Below, piece after piece: positions 28,091 through 36,679 of a DNA stretch of 64,000 nucleotides; the stretch's first letter is position 1, and each line of letters begins with the position of its first letter. The notes beneath the pieces were generated by a model that saw nothing but the letters and a program-made list of their open reading frames with translations, ran no database searches and was not told the origin of the DNA. The stretch lies in contig NZ_AP019654.1 of assembly GCF_009938205.1 (NCBI RefSeq), positions 1,550,001-1,614,000 of the forward strand, read 5' to 3'. The DNA comes from Vibrio panuliri (GTDB lineage: Bacteria; Pseudomonadota; Gammaproteobacteria; Enterobacterales; Vibrionaceae). Both the position numbers and the translations under genes were made by a program.

Positions 28091-29143
28091 TTAAGGGCGC
28101 GCTTTAATAGCGTTCGCCAAAAGTTCCAACATGTACGCAGTGTCTTCCCAGCTTAAACATGGATCGGTGATTGACTGACCGTAAGTAAGCGAAGAAATGT
28201 CGTCCATTGGTTGATTGCCTTCAACAATAAAGCTCTCAGCCATTACGCCTGCGATGTATGTACTGCCAGATTTAATCTGTTCGCAAATGTCTTTTGCGAC
28301 ATCAACTTGTTTTCTATGTTGTTTTTGGCAGTTTGCATGACTGAAATCTACCACAAGTCGTTGTGGAAGGTCGAACTCTGCTAACTGTTTGCACGCCACT
28401 TCGATGGATTGAGCATCAAAGTTTGGACCTTGATCGCCTCCGCGCAGAATCACGTGACCGTATGGGTTACCAAATGTGCGGTAAACAGTCATACGACCAT
28501 TTTTGTCAGGCGAGTAGAAGTAGTGCTGTGCTTTCGCTGCTCGGATGGCATCAATCGCGATTTTAATGTTGCCGTTTGTACCGTTTTTAAAGCCTACCGG
28601 GCAAGATAGAGCAGAAGCCATTTCACGGTGGATTTGCGACTCAGTGGTTCGTGCACCGATAGCACCCCAAGTGATCAAATCTGCAATATATTGGCCAGTG
28701 ATCATATCAAGAAACTCGGTCGCCGTTGCCAAGCCAAGTTTATTGATATCAAGCAGTAGCTCGCGAGCTTTGTTAAGACCAGCTTCCAATGCATATGAGC
28801 CGTCTAAGTTCGGGTCTGTGATTAGACCTTTCCAGCCCACTACAGTGCGCGGCTTTTCAAAGTAGGTACGCATAACAATGAAAAGTTCATCTTTGTATTG
28901 CGCTTGGATTGCGGCTAGGCGAGTTGCGTATTCAAGGGCTGCTTCAGTGTCATGCACAGAGCATGGACCAACGATAACAAGAAGGCGTTGGTCTTCACCT
29001 ACCAAAATGCTTTCAATCTGACGACGAGAGTGAGCAATTCGGTCTGCAACATCGTCGTTGATTGGGTAAGTGTGGCTCAACTCAGCAGGAGTTGGCATTG
29101 GACCCATCGGTTGGGTTCTTAGTTCGTCGGTTTTAAGTGGCAT
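28091..29143 (-). CDS. aroH: 3-deoxy-7-phosphoheptulonate synthase, AroH (Trp-sensitive) type
   Basis: 350-residue class I DAHP synthase, which condenses phosphoenolpyruvate and erythrose 4-phosphate in the first step of the shikimate pathway. Catalytic segments [30 protein letters not shown] (here [12 protein letters not shown]) and [11 protein letters not shown] are present. Within the paralogues, the sequence follows AroH more than AroF/AroG: TDELRT at the start, [30 protein letters not shown] and [15 protein letters not shown]. Feedback by tryptophan is therefore likely, though residues determining this were not checked in detail. I did not find a convincing TrpR operator upstream. Forms an operon with yajQ. 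Confidence 0.9.
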   Translation of the reverse strand: MPLKTDELRTQPMGPMPTPAELSHTYPINDDVADRIAHSRRQIESILVGEDQRLLVIVGPCSVHDTEAALEYATRLAAIQAQYKDELFIVMRTYFEKPRTVVGWKGLITDPNLDGSYALEAGLNKARELLLDINKLGLATATEFLDMITGQYIADLITWGAIGARTTESQIHREMASALSCPVGFKNGTNGNIKIAIDAIRAAKAQHYFYSPDKNGRMTVYRTFGNPYGHVILRGGDQGPNFDAQSIEVACKQLAEFDLPQRLVVDFSHANCQKQHRKQVDVAKDICEQIKSGSTYIAGVMAESFIVEGNQPMDDISSLTYGQSITDPCLSWEDTAYMLELLANAIKARP

Positions 29144-29377
29144 ACTGCAGCCTATTTTTAATTACGAAGCGCTAAAGATAACGGAAACCCAATAAGGAAT
29201 AAACTAATTCTACAAAATCTTAAGCTTTAACTTATAACCGAGCAATTAAAGTAACCTTGTTGGAGTGACATTGTAACGTGAGAGGGTGGAAAATTCTCAT
29301 TTATGTTAACGATATGTTGACTTTATAGCAAAACAATATACAACTAGGTTATTGAAAACAGATCAGACCAGTTAATC

Positions 29378-29869
29378 ATGGACGTCACTATGCTATCACC
29401 TCTACGCCAAGCAAACTTCTATCTCAACACCTTTGGTTTTTTCAAGGTGCCACTTATCTGGTTGTGTAGACCGAAAATCATTCGGCTGGATGAAAACAGG
29501 GTTGAGGTCGTGATTCCGTTGCGCCGTCGTACAAAAAATCATCTGAACAGTATGTATTTTGGTGTACTTGCGGTAGGTGCGGATGTTGCCGGAGGCTTTA
29601 TGGCGATGAGTAAAGCGCAGCAGCGAGGTGAAAAGATATCCTTGGCTTTTAAGGCCGTCAAAGGGGAGTTTTTAAAACGACCAGAAGGAGATGTGCTGTT
29701 TACCTGTAGTGATGGCCACTTGATTGATGAGATGTTAGATAGGGCATTAGAGACTGGTGAGCGAATCAATAAGCCGGTGACGATTACCGCCACATGCCCT
29801 TCATTACATGGTGAAGAGCCGATGGCGGTATTTGAGCTTACGTTGTCGATTAAACGTTCGACGCGATAG
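29378..29869 (+). CDS. DUF4442 hotdog-fold thioesterase-like protein
   Basis: 163 residues resembling DUF4442/PaaI-like hotdog proteins: NHLNSMYFGVLAVGADVAGG forms the central helix and loop where PaaI-type thioesterases carry substrate-binding residues, followed by beta strands (ISLAFKAVKGEFLKRPEGDV, ITATCPSLHGEEPMAVFELT). Might hydrolyse an acyl-CoA, but no activity is established for the family. ATG at 29378 and an in-frame ATG at 29390 are both possible, and neither has a strong Shine-Dalgarno. It converges with the minus-strand gene ending at 29874, with only 4 nt between. Confidence 0.8.
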   Translation: MDVTMLSPLRQANFYLNTFGFFKVPLIWLCRPKIIRLDENRVEVVIPLRRRTKNHLNSMYFGVLAVGADVAGGFMAMSKAQQRGEKISLAFKAVKGEFLKRPEGDVLFTCSDGHLIDEMLDRALETGERINKPVTITATCPSLHGEEPMAVFELTLSIKRSTR

Positions 29870-29873
29870 CTGG

Positions 29874-31244
29874 TTAAGGGAGTGGGGTATTTGGGTCTAC
29901 TTCAACTTGCTCTATGGCGACAATCTTGGTTCGATTGAGAATAATCTTCCAACGGTAATAGCGTGGTTTACCGTCAAAGCGATACTCTTTAGCGATCAAA
30001 TTGATTAAGTGGCGTTTTTCAACAGACTCTTTGCTCACTTGACCATTGTTGAGCAAATAGACTCGGTTTGAACCCTTATCCATAAGGCGAGTTAATGCTC
30101 TCATGCTGACAAACATGGTTTCACGCGTTTCTTCATAGCCACTCATAAATCGAGAGGTGGTCATCTCCACTTCTGAACGATAGTGTAGTATCTGCTCTTC
30201 ACGCTGCGCGGTACGCTTCTTACGAATAAACATAATTCTATCTGGCAGCTTGTTTAAAGCTTGATAGTCGAGCCATTCGACTTTTTGTCCGACCACTTTG
30301 TTCGTCGTTGGGTCAGTATAGCGCTTACGCCAGCGAGGTTTCCCTTTACGGAACCAACGCCAAAGTACATCACGGAGATCATCTTTAAATATCTCGCGTA
30401 ATGCGTAGACAAAGGACATCGCGATGATAAAAGAAGCGGTGATTTCCCCCCAATAGTCTCGAGCCAATATCGCCGTAATGGTTACAAACACCATCACGAA
30501 ACCCGTTGCGAGCCCTTTAACGATCCGCTTCATGTTCTTACCCAAAGAGGTGGTTTTTTCTTTAAGTACAATTGGGTGCTCAATTAGGCGGCGCAATAGG
30601 CGCATCTTGTTACTCATTCGCGTGACGTCGTCACGTGTTGCTGGCGAGTTATAGTGATTGAGTTTGCGGTGTGCTTTTTCTTTTTCAACGATCAGAATCA
30701 AGCGCTCTTTAAGCGTTTTATAGTCACCATCACGCGGCATATGAGCCACTAACGACAAGAACTTTTGCTCAGTGTACCAAGATAAGTAGTTGTCGATATT
30801 GGCGTAGTAGCGTTTGAGACTCTCCTCATAAGGAATACTGCGACGGAGCTTTTTGAGAATGTCGATGGCAAGTTCAATAACCGCGTCGATTTCTTCATCG
30901 GTGACAGTATCCGTATCGTGCCGGTTGAGTTGACTCACGGCTTTGTCTAGCGCAATAACGTATTGGTAGGCGAACAAGCTCAAACTGACACGGTATTGCG
31001 TCGACGACAAGCGCCCACGTTTCGCCAAGCGGCTGTGAATCAGAGGTAACAGAATTTTGTCACTGTAGTAGGCGCGCTTTTGGATAATGGATTCATAATA
31101 GAACTCAGTCTCTTTGAGTAGGTCAGGGCTTAAGCCTAATTCGCCGGGAACAAAGAAATAGAGGTCAAGATTGGCCTTTTTACTGGCGGCCATTGAATGG
31201 GAAATCTTGAGCGTGATGCCGTCCTGCTTATCAACGGTAATCAA
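29874..31244 (-). CDS. Uncharacterised protein with two membrane helices and long basic cytoplasmic domains
   Basis: 456 residues, not recognised. Seen: an N-terminal helical region (about 1-240), two adjacent hydrophobic helices (about 246-264 and 270-288) and a basic C-terminal domain (about 290-456; RWFRKGKPRWRKRYTD, YRSEVEMTTSRFMSGYEETR). No signal peptide; both ends probably cytoplasmic. The start is TTG at 31244, well supported by GGAG 7 nt upstream; no better ATG is nearby. It is divergent from cvfB and convergent with the DUF4442 gene. The predicted helical hairpin with flanking soluble domains could be a membrane-tethered scaffold, but that is a guess. An exact matS site lies within the coding sequence. 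Confidence 0.75.
   Translation of the reverse strand: MITVDKQDGITLKISHSMAASKKANLDLYFFVPGELGLSPDLLKETEFYYESIIQKRAYYSDKILLPLIHSRLAKRGRLSSTQYRVSLSLFAYQYVIALDKAVSQLNRHDTDTVTDEEIDAVIELAIDILKKLRRSIPYEESLKRYYANIDNYLSWYTEQKFLSLVAHMPRDGDYKTLKERLILIVEKEKAHRKLNHYNSPATRDDVTRMSNKMRLLRRLIEHPIVLKEKTTSLGKNMKRIVKGLATGFVMVFVTITAILARDYWGEITASFIIAMSFVYALREIFKDDLRDVLWRWFRKGKPRWRKRYTDPTTNKVVGQKVEWLDYQALNKLPDRIMFIRKKRTAQREEQILHYRSEVEMTTSRFMSGYEETRETMFVSMRALTRLMDKGSNRVYLLNNGQVSKESVEKRHLINLIAKEYRFDGKPRYYRWKIILNRTKIVAIEQVEVDPNTPLP
30622..30634. other. matS site (MatP binding), exact match
   Basis: GTGACGTCGTCAC fits GTGACRNYGTCAC at all positions. Inside the 456-residue unknown gene. Confidence 0.85.
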
Positions 31245-31304
31245 GAGTGAGCTCCGAAAGGAAAAAAGTTCGAATTATCTGGCGCAAGCATAACAGAGTT
31301 TCGC

Positions 31305-31310
31305 TATAAT
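31305..31310 (+). promoter_or_regulatory. -10 element of cvfB promoter
   Basis: A perfect TATAAT about 36 nt before the cvfB start. No clear -35 hexamer at 16-18 bp, so the -35 region is weak or activator-dependent. Confidence 0.5.
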
Positions 31311-31345
31311 CGCCCTAAATTAAGTGTTACAGAGATAAAAATACA

Positions 31346-32179
31346 ATGATTAATGTTGGTCAAGTAAACCACCTCGAAGTAGTGAAGCAAGCAGACTTTG
31401 GCGTGTTCCTCGATGCAGGCGAGTTTGGAACCACTCTTTTACCTCAGCGTCATGTCCCAGAGGGCGTGGAAGTAGGTCAGTTTATTGATGCATTCCTGTA
31501 TTTTGATTCTGACAACCAATTGGTTGCAACGACAGAAACTCCGATTGCCCAAGTTGGCGAATGGGGATTGATGAAAATCGAAGGTATCAGTAGCACTGGT
31601 GCATTTGTAAACTGGGGTATTAAAGAAAAAGATCTTTTAGTGCCTTTTAGTGAGCAACGCGGCCGTTTGACGGCGGGTCAAACCATTCTGGTTTACGTAT
31701 ATACCGATCGCGCTTCAGGACGTATTGTAGGTACTACAAAGTTCAACAAGCTATTGGACAAAACACCAGCTAACTACACGCGCAACCAACAAGTCGACTT
31801 GCTGATTGCTGAGCGCAGTGATCTTGGTTACAAAGCGATTGTAAACGGTGAGCACTGGGGCATGATATTTAGCTCAGATGTGTTTGGTAAGCTGTTTATT
31901 GGTAAGCGCATGAAAGGCTTTATCAAGGCGATTCGTGAAGATGGTAAAATTGACTTGTCATTGCAAAAAGTCGGTGTGGCTAAGATGGACGACCTGAGTT
32001 GCAAAATCATCGAGCTACTTGAGAAAAAAGGCGGCTTTTTACCGCTTAACGATAAGTCATCACCGGATGAGATTTTTGCTGCTTTTCGCACCAGCAAAGG
32101 TACATTCAAAAAGACCATTGGCGGTCTGTACAAACTTGGTAAGATCACGATTGAGAAAGAGGGTATCCGCCTCTGTTAG
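31346..32179 (+). CDS. cvfB: S1-like RNA-binding protein CvfB/YitL
   Basis: 277 residues with three S1-type OB domains (about 1-65, 68-135, 140-212) and a C-terminal winged-helix segment (about 218-277; KGTFKKTIGGLYKLGKITIE), the CvfB architecture. The second S1 domain is recognisable in GLMKIEGISSTGAFVNWGIK. In Staphylococcus aureus CvfB affects virulence-gene expression and binds RNA; no function is established for the vibrio homologue. The start ATG has AGAGA upstream. Convergent with rsmF across a structured 190-nt gap. Confidence 0.9.
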   Translation: MINVGQVNHLEVVKQADFGVFLDAGEFGTTLLPQRHVPEGVEVGQFIDAFLYFDSDNQLVATTETPIAQVGEWGLMKIEGISSTGAFVNWGIKEKDLLVPFSEQRGRLTAGQTILVYVYTDRASGRIVGTTKFNKLLDKTPANYTRNQQVDLLIAERSDLGYKAIVNGEHWGMIFSSDVFGKLFIGKRMKGFIKAIREDGKIDLSLQKVGVAKMDDLSCKIIELLEKKGGFLPLNDKSSPDEIFAAFRTSKGTFKKTIGGLYKLGKITIEKEGIRLC

Positions 32180-32187
32180 TGATGGAG

Positions 32188-32310
32188 TGATCCCTTAGAC
32201 GTGACCTAAAAGATGGCCCAGATCTTATCCTGATCCGGGCCGAGGGGATCGGCTCAATAAAGAGCCTGCGCTAATTGCATCATTACAATTAGTTGTTGTT
32301 AACTTTAATT
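32188..32310. other. Highly structured intergenic segment between cvfB and rsmF
   Basis: The gap holds nested inverted repeats: outer stem GATCCC (32189-32194) with GGGATC (32245-32250); inside it GGCCCAGATC with GATCCGGGCC (32215-32241, one mismatch); then GGCTC/GAGCC with AATAAA loop (32251-32266); and CTAATTG/CAATTAG (32271-32292). No T-run follows the GC-rich stems, so this is not an ordinary terminator. Could be a small RNA, an intergenic repeat or the cvfB 3' UTR. Confidence 0.55.
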
Positions 32311-32370
32311 GTAGTGCGTCATTCGCTGTTTGCGCGGCTCAAACAATATTTGAGTCTTATTTCATCCCTT

Positions 32371-33792
32371 TTAGAATAAGTTTTTATCTCGTACCAGCTC
32401 TCGTGGAAGACCGTTTTTGACTCGGTTGCCAACCCATTTCCCTAGTCCAATCACATCATTACCGAATTTGACCAGCACTTCCCCTTGGCCTGATTGGTCG
32501 CTTGGGCGAACATCGCGACCCATAAACCACTCGCGAGCTTCATCAATAGAAAGTACCACGCAGTTTTTCTCGCTTCCGTTCGAAAGTGCAGTCGCGACTT
32601 GGTGTTGCCAGCGATAGCCTTTTTTGTGCGCTTCAGCGATCTTTATTCCCATACGTGAGAACTTAAATTCACTCAGCATTGGTTCAAGCGCGCTAGGGAA
32701 TAGCCAAACATCGTTGTCTCTTAGCCAAACACTGCAATCATTTGGTAGCGAGACATCCAAAGTTTGCTTGAGTTGATTTGCTATCTCTTGCTGAACTTTA
32801 TTGCTTGCTTTGACAAACGGAAACTTACCTAAACGCTTTTTAACTTCAGGAGCAGGTGCTGAGCCCAGTTTACGAATACGAGCGACGAAGAATCCCTCGC
32901 AATCATATACTTGTGGGAAAATATGCAAAAATCCTTCTTCGGTGAGTGCATTCTCTGCTTGAGGAAAGAGGGACTTTAGGCTTTCGAACTCAACCAACTC
33001 ACCAAACTTAGCTTTAAGATGATGACAAACCTCTTGGTTTTCTTCACGGCTTAGTGTGCAAGTGGAATAAACCATCACACCACCGGGTTTGAGAGCATGA
33101 AATGCGCTTTCAATAAGGTCTTTTTGTGTTTCGGCAATTGAGATTACGGACTCTTTGCTCCAGTTCTTCATTGCATCTGCGTCTTTACGAACGGTACCTT
33201 CACCAGAGCATGGAGCATCAATAAGAACCGCTTCAAATTGTTCAGGCAACCATCCACCAAATACGCGACCATCGTAGTTACTTAGTGCAGCATTACGTAC
33301 ACCGCAACGTTCAATGTTGGCGTGCAGCACTTTAACGCGACTGGATGAGAACTCATTGGCAACCAGCACGCCTTGGTTGTCCATGCGTGCGGCGATTTGT
33401 GTTGTTTTTGAACCAGGTGCAGCGGCCATATCAAGAACGCTGGTGTAGCTATCGTCCGCTTGAAATAGGGCTGAGACTGGCATCATTGAACTGGCTTCTT
33501 GAATGTAGAATAAGCCGCCCATGTGCTCTGCGGTATTGCCAAGTGGCACAACAGACTCATCAGCTTCAATCCAAAAGCCTTCGTCACACCATGGTACAGG
33601 TTCGAGTTGCCAATTTTTATCAGCGGCACGCAGTAGAAAGTCATCGATTGAGATTTTCAGCGTATTGACGCGAATACTTTTGCGCAACGGGCGTTGGCAA
33701 GCAGCAATAAAATCCTCCATGTTCAATGTACTTGGTAGGATTTTTTCCATCTCGGTAAGGAAGGCTTCTGGGATAAATACGTTGGCGTGCAA
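32371..33792 (-). CDS. rsmF: 16S rRNA m5C1407 methyltransferase RsmF
   Basis: 473 residues, close to E. coli RsmF (YebU, 479). N-terminal domain (CQRPLRKSIRVNTLKIS), Rossmann methyltransferase with DMAAAPGSKTTQIAARM (SAM loop), the catalytic cysteines in DAPCSGEGTVRKD and STCTLSREEN, and a C-terminal PUA-like domain ending GLPRELVRDKNLF. Methylates C1407 in the decoding site. The first codon is TTG (33792); no alternative ATG nearby, and the N-terminus aligns well with the E. coli protein. A TATAAT lies at 33825-33830 on the minus strand inside a repeat element. Follows letA-letB as in E. coli yebS-yebT-yebU, but is separated from letB by a terminator. Confidence 0.95.
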   Translation of the reverse strand: MHANVFIPEAFLTEMEKILPSTLNMEDFIAACQRPLRKSIRVNTLKISIDDFLLRAADKNWQLEPVPWCDEGFWIEADESVVPLGNTAEHMGGLFYIQEASSMMPVSALFQADDSYTSVLDMAAAPGSKTTQIAARMDNQGVLVANEFSSSRVKVLHANIERCGVRNAALSNYDGRVFGGWLPEQFEAVLIDAPCSGEGTVRKDADAMKNWSKESVISIAETQKDLIESAFHALKPGGVMVYSTCTLSREENQEVCHHLKAKFGELVEFESLKSLFPQAENALTEEGFLHIFPQVYDCEGFFVARIRKLGSAPAPEVKKRLGKFPFVKASNKVQQEIANQLKQTLDVSLPNDCSVWLRDNDVWLFPSALEPMLSEFKFSRMGIKIAEAHKKGYRWQHQVATALSNGSEKNCVVLSIDEAREWFMGRDVRPSDQSGQGEVLVKFGNDVIGLGKWVGNRVKNGLPRELVRDKNLF

Positions 33793-33824
33793 AATGAAAA
33801 CTCGATGATATAAAACGTAGCGCG

Positions 33825-33830
33825 ATTATA
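33825..33830 (-). promoter_or_regulatory. -10 element of rsmF promoter
   Basis: TATAAT on the minus strand about 33 nt before the TTG start, immediately joined to the GGGTATA end of the intergenic element at 33827-33850. The -35 is poor. Confidence 0.45.
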
Positions 33831-33926
33831 CCCAAGTGACTTGAAGATGCTAGGGAAACACAATTTGGTTTCGACGCCGTCACGCGAGAGAGAACCAAAC
33901 GCAGAATATCGCGCATCACGTGATGA
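33827..33926. repeat. TATACCC-type intergenic repeat element (candidate)
   Basis: Starts TATACCCAAGTGACTTGAAG followed by ATGC, contains TTTGGTT...GAACCAAA and a perfect CATCACGTGATG palindrome (33914-33925). Related ends occur at 5287 and 15471 in this window. I recall similar sequences as common extragenic repeats in vibrios; whether they belong to the ERIC family is unproven. Confidence 0.5.
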
Positions 33927-33963
33927 TGCTTGGCGGGTTGGGTTTTGAAAAATAGGGTAAAGA

Positions 33964-33986
33964 AAAACGCAGCCGAGGCTGCGCTT
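33964..33986 (-). terminator. Rho-independent terminator after letB
   Basis: CGCAGC/GCTGCG stem with CGAG loop followed on the minus strand by TTTTTCTTT, about 50 nt past the letB stop. Separates letAB from rsmF. Confidence 0.85.
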
Positions 33987-34035
33987 TCATCTTGATAAGA
34001 TTTTCTTATTAGTGTTCTATTGCTATAAGATTTAC

Positions 34036-36669
34036 TTATGGTTTGGGAATGGCGGTACGCCATTTCTTCCACGCAGCCTCTGGAGCTTGGTGAAGTAGGA
34101 AAGATTGCTTTGCTTTTGCCATTGGTTGCAATTGCCCACTTTCAGGAGTGGCGAACGTGATGCCACCGCGCAGTAGGCTGTCAACCGTACCAGATTTGAT
34201 GTCGGCACCGGTTAAACCAATCGAAACGTCAACACCTGAACTGTTCCAGAACACACTGTTTTGGCGTACTAGATAAGCGTATTGAGGATCGATAACAATC
34301 TCAGTAATGACGCGGTCAGCAAATTCGCCCAACTGGACACTAACGACTTCACCCACTTCCATTTCTCGGTATAGGATTGGCGTGCCTTCATTAATTGAAC
34401 CGCGAGCTTCACTTTGAAGAATAAAGTGTCGACCTTGAGTTTGAAGTGGTTTGCTATGTAAGGTGAAGTGATCAGCCATGTCGCCTTCACCCACTAAAAC
34501 GTTGATCGATTGGCTGAGTAAGTTTTCAATGTTCTTCACGCCTGACAACCCTAGCTCTGCTTGCGGCAACCAGAAGTATGCCCCTTGACGAGCTACATGT
34601 TCTGCATACTCAGGTAAAATACGTGCTTTCAGTTCGACATCATGAGTCGAAAAATCTGGAATAACGTCACTGATTTCACCGATTTTCACGCTGTTGTATT
34701 GGATTGGTGTCCCAACCGTGACTTTGCTATCACCGTGGGCGATAAGAGTGATTTCAACCCCAGCTTTACGCGCTTGTTTGAAGTTGTCGTATAGCTTCCA
34801 GTAATCACCATCTTTGTTTTCAACCCCTGACATGGTGTCAAAGGCGATGCCACCTTGTAGCAATGTTTTTAGCGGCGCGGCTTTAACACTAATGCCAGCC
34901 AGTGATGCATCCACTTCAACTCCTGAGCGATTCCAGAACACGGTTTGGTTGTTGAGTAGGTGCTTGTACTGGTTTTCAATACTGATTGTCACCAATACTT
35001 GGTCGCTGACAAGGCGGTAGTCGGCCACGCTGCCCACTTTGAGATTACGGTAGAGTAGTGGGCTTCCTTTGGATACTGGTGGAAGTTCATCGGCGGCTAG
35101 AGTGATTCTCTGTGAGCCTGATTGATTGTAGTTTGCCAACTCAGCCAATGATTTATTTTGGTAGAGTTGATAGTGTTCGGCGGCTTTGTTACTGCCTTCA
35201 CTGACAAAGCTGATTGATCCTGTGAGCAACTGTTTGGCTGGTGGAACGCTTATATTGAGCCCTGACTCGGTCAACTGCGCGCTGGCACTGCCCGTCACGT
35301 AGAATCGGTTGTTTGAGCGGATGAGATTTTGATAGCGTTTGTCGATAAGGAGATCAAAACGTACTTTGTCCGCGGCTAAGGTGGTTTTGGTCACTTCGCC
35401 AACACTGACACCACGATAGAGAACGTTAGCACCGGAGTCCAAACCAAACGAGTTGTCGGCATAGAGCTCTAGCGCAACCGACTGGGCTTGTTGTTTTTTA
35501 AACTCGTTTTTACGGATGGCTGTAAAACGACGTGCCTTGTCACCTTCTCCAGGAACTAGAGTGAGGAAATTACCTTTGATTAGGTTGGTTAAGTTCTCAA
35601 CGCCTGAGAGTGACACATCCGCTTCTTCAAGAACAAATCGGCTGCCTTCGGTAAGCATATCGCTAAACGCTGGTTGAATTGCAGCTGAAGCAATAATGCT
35701 GTTACGTTCTTGATTGAGTTCCAAGTCGGTAATTTGTCCTACCTCAATACCGCGGTACATGATTGGGGCACCGGATGGGCTGATCTTGTTGTCATCGGGT
35801 AGGGAGATTTTGATTGGAATACCTCGCCCAGCGGTTTTCAGGTCAGGGTAGAGTTTAAACAGTTTGTTTTCTTCAACCGGTAAACCGCGATCGGGTGAAT
35901 CGACTGCAATTGAACCGCCAATTAATGCAGTCAGGCTTTCTAAACGAATATCGACACCAGAAAAGCCAACACTTGCACCAATACCACTGACGTTCCAGAA
36001 GCGGCTTTCATCGGTGATAATATGGCGATACTCATCTTTGATTGATGCTTGGATCAAGACGTTTTTACTCTCATTATCGAGTTGATAATTATAGACTTCA
36101 CCAATCGGGATTTTGCGATAAAGAATTTGAGAGCCAATGGAGATGCCGCCAAGGTCACGTGCTTTCAAGGTGATGTTCAACCCTTGATTTGCAAGGAGAT
36201 CTGCTGGTGCGCGATCTAAGGCGACAAACTTGGTTTGAAGATTGCCGGATTCCGAACTTGGCTGAATAGCAATGTAGTTCCCCGATACCAGCGCATCAAG
36301 TCCGGAGATGCCAGAGAGGGATGCGGTTGGTTTAACCATCCAAAAACGTGTTTTATCTGTGAGTAATTTGGTCGCCTCAGGATAGATATCGGCTTCGACA
36401 TAAATACTTTCAAGATCGTCAGAAAGGTTGATGTCTCTTACCATACCGACTTCTAAACCTTGATAACGAATGGTCGTGCGCCCTGCAATGAGACCTTGCG
36501 CATCGGAAAAGTGGATTTCCACCCGTTGTCCTGCATCATGAATCGCTTTGAACACTAGCCAGCCCGCGAGCACCATTGTCAGTATGGGCAGAATCCACAA
36601 AGGGGAAATGCCCCGATTACGTTTCACATCGGGTGAGTAGGATTGCTGAGAGGACGTTGAATTACTCAT
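34036..36669 (-). CDS. letB: LetB/YebT-type seven-MCE-domain lipid transport protein (MAM7-like)
   Basis: 877 residues: cytoplasmic tail, one membrane helix (about 22-42), then seven tandem MCE domains of about 115 residues each. Each repeats the pattern 'G..I.YR...VG.V' (TTIRYQGLEVGMV, SQILYRKIPIGEV, APIMYRGIEVGQI, ANVLYRGVSVGEV, SPLLYRNLKVGSV, TPIQYNSVKIGEI, TPILYREMEVGEV). E. coli LetB forms a hexameric tunnel spanning the periplasm for phospholipid movement. The V. parahaemolyticus protein of the same seven-MCE architecture was described as the adhesin MAM7. 11 nt after letA, so transcribed and probably translated with it; E. coli order letA-letB-rsmF is kept. The length matches E. coli YebT (877). 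Confidence 0.96.
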   Translation of the reverse strand: MSNSTSSQQSYSPDVKRNRGISPLWILPILTMVLAGWLVFKAIHDAGQRVEIHFSDAQGLIAGRTTIRYQGLEVGMVRDINLSDDLESIYVEADIYPEATKLLTDKTRFWMVKPTASLSGISGLDALVSGNYIAIQPSSESGNLQTKFVALDRAPADLLANQGLNITLKARDLGGISIGSQILYRKIPIGEVYNYQLDNESKNVLIQASIKDEYRHIITDESRFWNVSGIGASVGFSGVDIRLESLTALIGGSIAVDSPDRGLPVEENKLFKLYPDLKTAGRGIPIKISLPDDNKISPSGAPIMYRGIEVGQITDLELNQERNSIIASAAIQPAFSDMLTEGSRFVLEEADVSLSGVENLTNLIKGNFLTLVPGEGDKARRFTAIRKNEFKKQQAQSVALELYADNSFGLDSGANVLYRGVSVGEVTKTTLAADKVRFDLLIDKRYQNLIRSNNRFYVTGSASAQLTESGLNISVPPAKQLLTGSISFVSEGSNKAAEHYQLYQNKSLAELANYNQSGSQRITLAADELPPVSKGSPLLYRNLKVGSVADYRLVSDQVLVTISIENQYKHLLNNQTVFWNRSGVEVDASLAGISVKAAPLKTLLQGGIAFDTMSGVENKDGDYWKLYDNFKQARKAGVEITLIAHGDSKVTVGTPIQYNSVKIGEISDVIPDFSTHDVELKARILPEYAEHVARQGAYFWLPQAELGLSGVKNIENLLSQSINVLVGEGDMADHFTLHSKPLQTQGRHFILQSEARGSINEGTPILYREMEVGEVVSVQLGEFADRVITEIVIDPQYAYLVRQNSVFWNSSGVDVSIGLTGADIKSGTVDSLLRGGITFATPESGQLQPMAKAKQSFLLHQAPEAAWKKWRTAIPKP

Positions 36670-36679
36670 TTAAAGACTC

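Noticed and set aside
29265..29277. GTGACATTGTAAC as a sixth matS site
   Set aside because: One mismatch in a strongly conserved position (GTCAC to GTAAC); kept only as a remark.
29144..29377. TrpR or TyrR operator upstream of the aroH-type gene
   Set aside because: No sequence close to either consensus was found on reading both strands.
33641..34072. 143-codon minus-strand frame joining letB end and rsmF start
   Set aside because: Overlaps both real genes in another frame and crosses the letB terminator and the TATACCC element.
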